A DNA stretch of 13,012 nt from Betaproteobacteria bacterium (GTDB lineage: Bacteria; Pseudomonadota; Gammaproteobacteria; Burkholderiales; Burkholderiaceae_E), in the NCBI GenBank assembly GCA_016868095.1, contig VGHV01000034.1, positions 1-13,012 of the forward strand, in the 5' to 3' direction. The stretch's first letter is position 1, and each line of letters begins with the position of its first letter. A model generated the notes under the pieces. It saw only the letters and a program-made list of their open reading frames with translations. It did not search any database and was not told the origin of the DNA. Of this stretch, positions 1-7,317 are shown one piece after another. The position numbers were made by a program, and so were the translations under genes.

Positions 1-39
1 AAGTATTTGCTTTCCAAGCACGCGCTTAGTGGATAAACG

Positions 40-1068
40 TTAGCTGAATCTATGTTCCTCAAGAATGTCAACGCCAAGCTGCATGAAGAAGTTTGGGAGA
101 TCGATGAGGACCCAATTCTCTCTGAGTAAATGGTGATCCATGAACCACCAGTCCATTACACGCATCGTCACGGGCCTATGGGAAGCAGCTATACCTAAAT
201 AGTTGCCTTGAGATGTTGCGTGAATACTTGGCCACCCCGTTGAAGCTGCAAATGGATCTTCACCAATTCGCGCGCGATGATTTCCACCTTTGCGATCGGG
301 TATCGCATGAAGGAATGGTCTCTGATGATGTTCTTCGAATCCTTCAATCGTGCGCGTCGTGCCGATGCCGCCTGGGCCGTACCACATCATCATTGGATCC
401 CAGTAATCTCGCATACCCATGCTCTTAAGAGAGTCCCCATCAAAGCGACCCAGTCCGCCTATCATCCGTTCTACCAATGCCAAGCATTCATGTGACCTTT
501 CGTTCGGTGGATTTGATGCGCGAGCGTCTGGACTGTAGAGGATCCCGCTACGATTGGCTGGTCCTGGCACAAGATGTTCAAGGCCGGATGCTATGGGCAA
601 TACTCTATTTCCTGTTTGTCTAGCAAGGTCGACCAAGTCGACGATTACCCTCGCTTCGACTATCTGATCCCGATCTACCCGGTAAAACTCGCCAAGCCTA
701 AGGTAGGTCAGCTTATCGCTGGGTTCTATTCCCCAGAGCGATCTCGAAAATCTTCCCACAAGATGACCATGAATCGTTACCCAAGTGCCTGCACCACCGC
801 AGCAGCGGCCGTCCCAGTGGCCGGCAAAGAATAGATCTACACGTCGCTCAAGATCAGTAAAGCTGTTAGCAATAGGGGTTAGGAATTCAGCTTGGAATTG
901 AGAGTAGCCGCTGAGCTCATTGACTGGGTGGCAGACCGTAGCAGCAAAGTCCTGCGAGTAGTCGGATCCCTGGCCTTTGAGCTGATCGGACCATGACCGC
1001 TGCACGATAGACTTCCATACCAAGGCTTTGGCAGCCTGAATCCCCGATGAATAAATAGCGTTTAACAT
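40..1068 (-). CDS. double-domain SnoaL/NTF2-like protein (342 aa)
   Basis: This is a complete ORF with start ATG at 1068-1066 and stop TAA at 42-40. It reads as two tandem SnoaL/NTF2-like alpha+beta domains. The first spans roughly residues 60-155, with a D-L-E-R-R-V-D-L-F-F helix/strand segment and a closing segment around 125-150. The second spans roughly 195-335 and ends in the motif RENWVLIDLPNFFMQLG. NTF2-fold proteins of this sort include polyketide cyclases, epoxide hydrolases and dehydratases, but many have no known reaction, so I assign no specific one. No signal peptide is visible, so it is probably cytoplasmic. It is divergent from the LacI gene, and a perfect 16-base palindrome sits 11 bases upstream of its start, which suggests direct control by that regulator. 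No strong Shine-Dalgarno sequence is seen. Its C-terminal motif resembles that of the protein at 2249-3205, so the two are probably distant paralogues. The fold call is fairly sure; the function is unknown. Confidence 0.8.
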   Translation of the reverse strand: MLNAIYSSGIQAAKALVWKSIVQRSWSDQLKGQGSDYSQDFAATVCHPVNELSGYSQFQAEFLTPIANSFTDLERRVDLFFAGHWDGRCCGGAGTWVTIHGHLVGRFSRSLWGIEPSDKLTYLRLGEFYRVDRDQIVEARVIVDLVDLARQTGNRVLPIASGLEHLVPGPANRSGILYSPDARASNPPNERSHECLALVERMIGGLGRFDGDSLKSMGMRDYWDPMMMWYGPGGIGTTRTIEGFEEHHQRPFLHAIPDRKGGNHRARIGEDPFAASTGWPSIHATSQGNYLGIAASHRPVTMRVMDWWFMDHHLLRENWVLIDLPNFFMQLGVDILEEHRFS

Positions 1069-1079
1069 GGCTCATATTT

Positions 1080-1095
1080 TTGCATAGGTATGCAA
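1080..1095. promoter_or_regulatory. perfect palindrome TTGCATA-GG-TATGCAA, probable LacI-family operator
   Basis: The two 7-base arms are perfect inverted repeats around a 2-base centre. The 16-base even-length symmetry is typical of LacI/GalR-family operators. The site lies in the divergent intergenic region, 11 bases upstream of the start codon of the minus-strand SnoaL-like gene and 68 bases upstream of the preferred lacI start, so a bound repressor could control both directions. A related site with the same TTGCA-N6-TGCAA outline is found upstream of the TonB receptor at 4539-4554. The palindrome is seen directly; the assignment to this LacI protein is inference. Confidence 0.7.
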
Positions 1096-1163
1096 GAATC
1101 TCCCAGCACGATTGATTTCGCAAGCCATGCATGCTCAGTGAGAGGTTAAATGGCCTTAAGTTC

Positions 1164-2234
1164 ATGAAGACAGGGATTACTTCATTTCACGTTGCTCGCG
1201 TTGCTCAGGTCTCGCAGTCTGCGGTTAGCCGTACCTTCACGCCAGGCGCCAGCGTCTCTGTAGGTACGCGGCGAAAAGTAATGGAAGCTGCTCGCATGCT
1301 TGGCTATAGGCCAAATGCACATGCACGCTCGCTGATTACGAAACGTTCCCGAATCATCGGCGTTGTTCTTTCCTATCTTGACAACCTCTTTTATCCCATC
1401 GCCTTGCAAAGACTCGCGGAACATCTTCAACGCGATGGATACCATGTTTTACTTTTTATCAACGAAAACCCAAATGCCGATAACTTGGTCAATCAATTGT
1501 TGGGATACCACGTCGATGGCATTGTGATTGCGTCGGCAACGCTATCCTCGGGACTTGCCAAGCAGTGCGCTGAATCAGGCATTCCCGTTGTACTTTTTAA
1601 TCGAGTCATGGCTCGTGGTAGCGAGGGTGCCGTGAGCTCTGTTAGGGGTGATAATTTGCAAGGTGGCTGTGCTGTCGCTGAGTTTCTTGTGAACTCGGGA
1701 CACGAGCGGATTGCTTACATCGCAGGTAGCCAAGAATCTTCCACTAATTTAGAGCGAGAAAAAGGTTTTCGTGAGGCTCTGGAGGCAAAGGGATCCAGGG
1801 TGTGGGCCTTCGGTGTTGGCAACTACGCTCCTGCAGAGGCTGCCTCCGCTGCGAGAACCATGTTCAGTCGCCCAAGAGAACGCCCTGACGCAGTGTTCGT
1901 TGCTAGCGATCATATGGCGTTTGCAGTGATGGATACACTGAGATTTGAGCTTGGGCTTCGAATTCCACATGATGTCTCAGTGGTCGGATTTGACGACGTT
2001 CCCCAGGCCTCATGGCCTAGCTATGCGCTCACAACCGTGGCACAGCCCCTAGAACGCATGGTAAGCGAAACGGTAGGGCTCTTGAGGAGTTACCTGCGTG
2101 ACGACTCGTTGCAACCAGCCCAAGAGGTGGTACTCCCAGGTGAGCTAAAAATTAGATCATCGACGAGAGCTCCTACCGGAGTGTTACATCGCCGTACAGA
2201 TCGAAAGAGTTCGACTAAAACACAAACTAGGTAG
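1164..2234 (+). CDS. LacI/GalR-family transcriptional regulator
   Basis: This is a ligand-responsive DNA-binding regulator of 356 aa, a normal length for the family. The N-terminal helix-turn-helix covers about residues 7-26 (VARVAQVSQSAVSR matches the family signature). The hinge helix follows near 50-61 (PNAHARSLITKRS), then a periplasmic-binding-protein-like domain beginning RIIGVVLSYLDNLFYP and containing VDGIVIAS, HERIAYIAG, PDAVFVASDHMAF and VSVVGFDDVP. I chose ATG 1164 because it puts the HTH at the usual distance from the N terminus. An in-frame ATG at 1131 would add 11 residues. The purine stretch AGAGG at 1141-1145 is too far from 1164 to be decisive. The C-terminal tail is short and basic. 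It is divergent from the first gene and 14 bases ahead of the second SnoaL-like gene. It is the probable local regulator acting at the TTGCA-type sites; the effector is unknown. Confidence 0.95.
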   Translation: MKTGITSFHVARVAQVSQSAVSRTFTPGASVSVGTRRKVMEAARMLGYRPNAHARSLITKRSRIIGVVLSYLDNLFYPIALQRLAEHLQRDGYHVLLFINENPNADNLVNQLLGYHVDGIVIASATLSSGLAKQCAESGIPVVLFNRVMARGSEGAVSSVRGDNLQGGCAVAEFLVNSGHERIAYIAGSQESSTNLEREKGFREALEAKGSRVWAFGVGNYAPAEAASAARTMFSRPRERPDAVFVASDHMAFAVMDTLRFELGLRIPHDVSVVGFDDVPQASWPSYALTTVAQPLERMVSETVGLLRSYLRDDSLQPAQEVVLPGELKIRSSTRAPTGVLHRRTDRKSSTKTQTR

Positions 2235-2248
2235 CCTGGAGGCAACTA

Positions 2249-3205
2249 ATGAGAGGCTTCGACACTGAGTTTCGTGATCTTGATCACTACATACGCGTTA
2301 TCACTGACCGGATATGGGAAGGCCGACAAATTGAGCGAATTCGTGACTACTACAGTGAGGGATGTGTTGTTGAAACGCCTTCCGTGACCACTGTAGGCGT
2401 TGAGGCCGTGATTAAAGGTACGCGTGACACCCTCCTCCAATTCCCTGATAGGCGCCTACTTGCAGAAGACGTCGTTGTTTCGGGTGATGAAAACGGCGGT
2501 TTTCTATCATCACATCGCATTTTTAGTCCTATGACGCACGTGGGCCCGGGCGTATTTGGACAACCGACGTTTCAAACCGTTTTTGCCAGAACGATTGCCG
2601 ATTGCGTATGTAAGGAAAACCGAATCATTCATGAGTGGTTGGTGCGGGACCAGTCGGCGATCGCAAGAAACATTGGGATTGAGCCACAAGATCTCGCCCT
2701 GCAGTGGCTTAGCCGGACCGATGGTCATTTCACCAAGGAGAAGGCTCCTAATCCTCCGCAGGGGTACTTCTCTCACATCGGTACGGACCTCGAAATAGAA
2801 AGCTATGTCTCTCATTGGAGAAGTTTTTTGCTTGACGATAAACCCAGGGAGTTTCTGGGCAGAGGGCATGACCCCATTATTGCGGCTGTGCCGGGTGGTA
2901 AGACGATAGTCGGTGGTGATGCAGTATCAGAACATTGGATCACATGGAAAGAAAGCTGGGAGGCGCATCAGTTTAATTGCGAGCATGCTGTCATAAACCG
3001 CCGCAAAGACCGGCATGACACGCTCGCTGCGAGGTGGCGAGCGCATGCAACCTATAAAGGTAACGATCCTAGAGCGGCACAACATTCAAAGCACGAAGTC
3101 GAGATCATGGCCATTTGCCATGCTGATTTGATTGACGGGCAACTCATTCGCGAGTGGGTTCTCATTGACGAGGTGGCTCTGTGGATGCAAATCCTTTCTC
3201 ATTGA
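2249..3205 (+). CDS. double-domain SnoaL/NTF2-like protein (318 aa)
   Basis: The start is well supported by GGAGG at 2238-2242, six bases before the ATG. The gene begins 14 bases after the lacI stop and is probably cotranscribed with it. Two SnoaL-like domains are seen. Residues about 10-145 hold the first (helix RVITDRIWEGRQIERIRDYYSEG, then strands ending in EWLVRDQSAIA, a common closing motif of SnoaL-like proteins). Residues about 175-318 hold the second, closing with IREWVLIDEVALWMQIL. This closing motif resembles that of the divergent protein at 40-1068, so the two are likely distant paralogues that may form a pair or act in consecutive steps. There is no signal peptide, so it is likely cytoplasmic. 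Family members may be isomerases, dehydratases, cyclases or epoxide hydrolases, and the residues visible do not select among these. Confidence 0.8.
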   Translation: MRGFDTEFRDLDHYIRVITDRIWEGRQIERIRDYYSEGCVVETPSVTTVGVEAVIKGTRDTLLQFPDRRLLAEDVVVSGDENGGFLSSHRIFSPMTHVGPGVFGQPTFQTVFARTIADCVCKENRIIHEWLVRDQSAIARNIGIEPQDLALQWLSRTDGHFTKEKAPNPPQGYFSHIGTDLEIESYVSHWRSFLLDDKPREFLGRGHDPIIAAVPGGKTIVGGDAVSEHWITWKESWEAHQFNCEHAVINRRKDRHDTLAARWRAHATYKGNDPRAAQHSKHEVEIMAICHADLIDGQLIREWVLIDEVALWMQILSH

Positions 3206-3270
3206 CTAATGGCCGCGATCAATTGTTATGAATTTAAGATAGGCAAAAAATTTCTGGGAGTTTTACTTTT

Positions 3271-4386
3271 ATGCGCTTTCAAGACCGTTTTATCCCGTTT
3301 TCTAGCCTGCGCTACAGCACCCAGGCATTCATTGATTTTTGTTTGCCAGAATGCAGCCCAAAAAAAAATTATGCTCTTATCGGTCCGGGAGTCTCTCAAA
3401 GTCTCGATCAGCCCGTGAACTTGCGCGAAGCCCACGGCTTTCAAGTGGGCGGCGTAAGCATGGGACCCGGCAAAGTTAACCCTCCCCACCTTCACTTTAC
3501 CTGTGAAGTCTTTATTTGCACCAAAGGTACTTGGCAAATCATGTGGGGATTTAACCCAGAGATCAAAACGATTGAAATCGGAGCTGGAGACATTGTCGCT
3601 ATCCCCACTTGGATTTATCGCGGATTTAAAAACCTGGGAAACGAGGATGGTTTTATGTTTACCGCACTCGGACGTGACGATACGGGAGGCATTCTTTGGG
3701 GGCCAGACACCATTGATGCAGCGAAGCGCCATGGCGTTTACTTAACTAAAGCGCACCGAATCATTGATACTCGCCAAGGCGTTAAGCTGCCTTTAGATGC
3801 TGACTTATTCGAGCCCATGACTAGAAGCGAAATTGCCGGCTTGAGGGATTGGAGCGTTGAGCAAATGCAGGAACGCTGCATCGCATTTGAAAAGCTGCAC
3901 TGGACTGCCGAAGGATTGCTTGATAGCAGGCTTCCAAACTGCGGTAGTGCTATCGCTCCAGTTATTGGTTACGGTATGTGTGAGAAAAGGGATCATCTAC
4001 CTCGACCGATGAATCCCATCGGGCTATCGATGGAGTGGATTAAAGTCCCGCCTGGCGGTGGAATCAGTCGTCATCGCATAGCCAGCAAGCAAGTCCTAAT
4101 CGTATTTCGAGGGTCGCTAAGCCTACGACTTGACGAAGGGGAGCATGAGGAATATAGGCTCAGTGGGACGGACGATGGTTGGGACGTATTTTCGATCCCA
4201 GCAAATACTTGGCGCGAACTAAGGGCGAGTGCTGAGGGCGAACTGGTCGTGTTGTCGTTGCTAGCAAGCGATGATCGCAAATTTATTGACTGGGATCAGT
4301 CAACAGTGACAGAAGCTGCGGCGATGGGTTTGATACGCGACGCTGATGGATACATAGCACATCGACGATTCGTCGGTCGCGCATGA
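3271..4386 (+). CDS. two-domain cupin (bicupin), gentisate-dioxygenase-like layout
   Basis: This is a 371-aa protein with two cupin barrels. GGGAG at 3256-3260 lies 10 bases before the ATG and supports the start. The first barrel (about residues 55-135) has the metal motif PPHLHFTCEVFICTKG, that is His73, His75 and Glu79. Its second motif reads GDIVAIPTWIYRGFKN, where the usual last metal-binding His is replaced by Arg117. The second barrel (about 250-330) has PPGGGISRHRIASKQ, keeping one His (268) with Gln274 where a Glu is expected, so it probably binds no metal. Bicupins of this size include gentisate and hydroxynaphthoate ring-cleavage dioxygenases, but the altered ligands make that reaction uncertain; a lyase, isomerase or binding role is possible. 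It follows the SnoaL-like gene by 65 bases on the same strand and probably belongs to the same transcript. The fold is sure; the activity is not. Confidence 0.85.
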   Translation: MRFQDRFIPFSSLRYSTQAFIDFCLPECSPKKNYALIGPGVSQSLDQPVNLREAHGFQVGGVSMGPGKVNPPHLHFTCEVFICTKGTWQIMWGFNPEIKTIEIGAGDIVAIPTWIYRGFKNLGNEDGFMFTALGRDDTGGILWGPDTIDAAKRHGVYLTKAHRIIDTRQGVKLPLDADLFEPMTRSEIAGLRDWSVEQMQERCIAFEKLHWTAEGLLDSRLPNCGSAIAPVIGYGMCEKRDHLPRPMNPIGLSMEWIKVPPGGGISRHRIASKQVLIVFRGSLSLRLDEGEHEEYRLSGTDDGWDVFSIPANTWRELRASAEGELVVLSLLASDDRKFIDWDQSTVTEAAAMGLIRDADGYIAHRRFVGRA

Positions 4387-4527
4387 CCCACGACATCGAA
4401 GTAGGAACTTGCGGCATAACGCGCGCGGATTGCATCGCTAAAGAAGGGCGGTGATTGCCGATGGCGTAAGCAGACTGTCACGCTAATTTCGAAAAAATTG
4501 CCACTCATCGCGATCTAATTCGAAGTC

Positions 4528-4565
4528 TTGCAAAAACTTTGCATACGCTTGCAATACTTCTGCAA
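4528..4565. promoter_or_regulatory. phased TTGCA repeat cluster, probable regulator binding sites
   Basis: TTGCA occurs at 4528, 4539 and 4549, and CTGCAA at 4560, so the repeats are spaced 11, 10 and 11 bases, about one helical turn. Within the cluster, 4539-4554 reads TTGCATACGCTTGCAA. This shares 12 of 16 positions, including both outer half-sites, with the perfect palindrome at 1080-1095. The shared motif suggests that the LacI-family protein encoded at 1164-2234 controls the receptor transcript. The repeats are seen directly; the regulator assignment is inferred. Confidence 0.6.
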
Positions 4566-4626
4566 ACCTCCCAAACTTGTCGATGCACTGTCCGATCGGT
4601 GCCGTACTTTGCTTTGCGTACAACTC

Positions 4627-4632
4627 GAGGAG
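4627..4632 (+). promoter_or_regulatory. ribosome binding site fixing the TonB receptor start
   Basis: GAGGAG lies nine bases before ATG 4642. The protein starting there opens directly with a signal peptide, whereas a start at the earlier in-frame ATG (4528) would put 38 unrelated residues in front of it. Confidence 0.75.
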
Positions 4633-4641
4633 ATTCCCATC

Positions 4642-7302
4642 ATGTCCGCACGATTCAAAAAAGCGCCCCTTGCACTTCATGTTTCCCTTGCTGTCGGCTT
4701 AATGGGCGGCAGCGTCGCCATGCAAGCTAGCGCTGCTGAGCCAACAAAGAAGGTGGACTCCGGCGAGATCCAGTCGGTCACTGTGACAGCAAATAGACGA
4801 GCTGAAGATCAGCAGAAGGTGAATGTATCGGTATCTGCGATTGCAGGGGAAGATTTAGCAGAGAGAAATATCTCAAACTTGTCCCAAATGGAAAGCTTGG
4901 TTCCTGGCTTTACTTTCGGGAGATCGGGCTCAGATGCTCGACCCGCGATGCGAGGAGTTAGAACGGAGAACGTCGCCACCAATGCCGACACCACGATCGG
5001 TTACTTCGTTGACGGCATATACAAATCACGAGCACAGCAAGCCATGCTCGGCTTTACTGATGTAAGTATCGTGGAAGTTTTGCGTGGACCTCAGGGAACG
5101 CTTTATGGCAGAAACACCTTCGGTGGAACCGTATCTATTACGAACAATGCACCGGTTCATAAGTTGAGTGAGTCATCGGCGAGCTTGACTCTTGGAAACT
5201 ATAACAAAAGACGGCTTGAGGGTTACGTAAATGTACCAGTAAGCGATATCGTATCGGTGCGTGTCGTAGGCTTAGTTGATAAGTCAGACCCTTTTGTTAG
5301 AAACGACTATAACAGTGCCGGAGGGCTTTTCGATCAGGATCTTCGCTACGCGAGAGCCTCAGTGCGCATAACACCAAGTCGTGATCTTGATATCGTATTT
5401 AGGGCTGATGTGACTGATCAATCCGGCAATGGTGGCTCGGCATTCGGTTATAAACAGGCGGGCACATACATTCACACTCCATCTTGTCAACAGCTCTTCA
5501 ATGCAACCCTGACAGTCATCAATGCTAGGCCTGGCAACCGTGATGGTGTTAACGATTGCACAAGGACAGTTGGTGCGGGGGCAGGAGCTGGAGCAAACGC
5601 CGCCGGTAGCGGAGTAGATTTAGGTATCCCAATTTATAAACCAGGTAACCTCTATCGCATTGACCAGGATTACAAAACGTTCTTGAACCTATCGGATCGA
5701 AACCTTAGTCTAGATCTTACCTATCGTGCCGGCGGACATACCTTTCGATCAATTACCGGCTACACAAAATTCTCCGCAGAGCGATCATCTGATTCTGATT
5801 TTTCGGCCTCTACGATTGGCCTTGACTATCAGCTGACCGGCGCACGGACGATGAGCCAAGAGTTCCAGATTCTCTCAGAGAATACCGGACCACTCAATTA
5901 CGTCGGTGGTGTTTACTTCTTTAGAGACAAGCTAACCAGTGCATTCATTAATCAACAGCTGCCCAGAACGATTCGATCGAGTGCAACTTCGCAACAATTG
6001 TCCCTCGCTCAAAACGGTGCTGGCTTTGCTAGTTTTGACAGACCCACAACCGATTCTGACGCTGTTTACGGACAGCTAAGCTACAAGCTGTCGTCAGATC
6101 TGACGCTTACGGCTGGAGCGCGTGCTACAAAAGACAGCAAAGTGTGGAGTTCGGCAAACGCGAACTCAGTCCTTCCGCGAAACGCGTCTGGTGCCCCAGA
6201 CGGAAATCAAATTGCAATCGGGATGGCGCGGCCGGCTGACGCAGCCTATGGAGCCGTCGGAGTGACTAATTGTGTTGGTAGTAACGCTATTCCAGGCGCT
6301 GCGTGTGACCCAGGGACCAATCTCCTTTATGGGTACACATACGCGCCATCGACCTTTAGCAAGACAAACGGTAAATTTGGCCTCGACTACGCACTAAACA
6401 AAGATCAACTAATTTACGGAACCGTTGGTACTGGTTTTAGATCAGGTGGTTTTAATGGCTTTCAGGTGGTGGAAAGTCTGAGAACTTTCAAACCTGAAGA
6501 AGTTACAGCGATTGAACTTGGATCGAAGAATCGTTTCCTTAAGAATACGCTTCAGTTGAACGCGGCAATTTTCTCTAACGACTACACAAACCTACAAGAG
6601 CAACGTCAGGTCCCAGTCGGTGCTACAACAATTTCAACGATATTCAATGCGGCAAAAGCAAGAGCCAATGGATTGGAGGCAGAGGTTGCTTGGAGGCAGT
6701 CACCAAGCTTTACGCTAGGCTCAACACTGTCATTGCTCGATGCAAAGTACACGAGCTTTCCAGATGTTGCACTACCGTTTGGCACATCCGTATTGGTGGC
6801 AGATCCAACGTCGACAGCACCACAGCTTGATAAGAATGGGATTGTGATTGCCCCCGCAGGACAACGACGAGTTTTTGCGCCTGGATACAACTGCGGCGTT
6901 ATTCCAGGAACGGGCGGTACCGGACAGCCTAGTGCAGCCTACGGATGTGATCTCTCTGGTAAAAAAATTCCTTACGCTGCAAAGTATCAAGGCTCCGTTT
7001 ACACAAGGCACGATATCCAATTACCTAATGGAACCCTCTTGACGCCCATATTTGTTGCAACCTTTTCGAGCGGCTACTACGGGCAACCAACTAATGCTGA
7101 TATAGAAAAGCAGGGCGCTTACGTTAAGGGTGACATCAAGTTGGTATGGAGAGTGAGTGAAAAGCTATCCGTCCAGGGGTACATCGATAACGTGTCCGAC
7201 AAGCAAACCATCAATCGTTTTGTGTGGGGTGGAGGTGGGACCCTTCAAATTAGCGGAGCCCCCCCGCGCATGATGGGTATCAGAGTTACTGGGACTATCT
7301 AA
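4642..7302 (+). CDS. TonB-dependent outer-membrane receptor
   Basis: This is an energy-coupled outer-membrane importer of 886 aa. The signal peptide runs to about residue 31 (MQASA before AEPTKK). A TonB-box-like stretch follows (SVTVTANRR, 45-53), then the plug domain at about 57-170 with VPGF, RGVRTENV and the hallmark VEVLRGPQGTLYGRNTFGG (145-162). The remainder is the 22-strand barrel, recognised by segments such as LTLTAGARATKD, YGTVGTGFRSGGFNG and KPEEVTAIELGSKNRF. The mature protein has only six cysteines, in three close pairs (282/306, 544/555, 751/769), which probably form disulfides in surface loops. A Gly/Ala-rich run lies near residues 310-322. The last residue is Ile rather than the usual Phe. 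The C-terminal motif GIRVTGTI is otherwise barrel-like. It heads a transcript with a hydrolase, a MetE-like protein and an MFS transporter; its ligand is probably the substrate of the locus. Confidence 0.95.
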   Translation: MSARFKKAPLALHVSLAVGLMGGSVAMQASAAEPTKKVDSGEIQSVTVTANRRAEDQQKVNVSVSAIAGEDLAERNISNLSQMESLVPGFTFGRSGSDARPAMRGVRTENVATNADTTIGYFVDGIYKSRAQQAMLGFTDVSIVEVLRGPQGTLYGRNTFGGTVSITNNAPVHKLSESSASLTLGNYNKRRLEGYVNVPVSDIVSVRVVGLVDKSDPFVRNDYNSAGGLFDQDLRYARASVRITPSRDLDIVFRADVTDQSGNGGSAFGYKQAGTYIHTPSCQQLFNATLTVINARPGNRDGVNDCTRTVGAGAGAGANAAGSGVDLGIPIYKPGNLYRIDQDYKTFLNLSDRNLSLDLTYRAGGHTFRSITGYTKFSAERSSDSDFSASTIGLDYQLTGARTMSQEFQILSENTGPLNYVGGVYFFRDKLTSAFINQQLPRTIRSSATSQQLSLAQNGAGFASFDRPTTDSDAVYGQLSYKLSSDLTLTAGARATKDSKVWSSANANSVLPRNASGAPDGNQIAIGMARPADAAYGAVGVTNCVGSNAIPGAACDPGTNLLYGYTYAPSTFSKTNGKFGLDYALNKDQLIYGTVGTGFRSGGFNGFQVVESLRTFKPEEVTAIELGSKNRFLKNTLQLNAAIFSNDYTNLQEQRQVPVGATTISTIFNAAKARANGLEAEVAWRQSPSFTLGSTLSLLDAKYTSFPDVALPFGTSVLVADPTSTAPQLDKNGIVIAPAGQRRVFAPGYNCGVIPGTGGTGQPSAAYGCDLSGKKIPYAAKYQGSVYTRHDIQLPNGTLLTPIFVATFSSGYYGQPTNADIEKQGAYVKGDIKLVWRVSEKLSVQGYIDNVSDKQTINRFVWGGGGTLQISGAPPRMMGIRVTGTI

Positions 7303-7317
7303 TATTTAGAACCTAAT

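Larger units (their letters stand above)
4387..4641 (+). promoter_or_regulatory. 255-base regulatory gap upstream of the TonB receptor
   Basis: There is no credible gene here. The in-frame extension of the receptor ORF back to 4528 lacks any signal-peptide character and is better read as 5' untranslated sequence. The gap carries the TTGCA repeat cluster (4528-4565) and the receptor's ribosome binding site (4627-4632), and therefore probably the promoter of the TonB receptor-hydrolase-MetE-MFS transcript. I could not pick a -35/-10 pair with confidence. Confidence 0.6.

Noticed and set aside
574..834. Plus-strand ORFs within 213-834
   Set aside because: All are antisense to the SnoaL-like gene, which has domain-level support.
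1150..1167. Five-codon leader ORF (MALSS) whose TGA overlaps the lacI ATG
   Set aside because: An AGAGG lies just ahead, but the spacer is short and such tiny ORFs arise easily by chance. Nothing else supports translational coupling.
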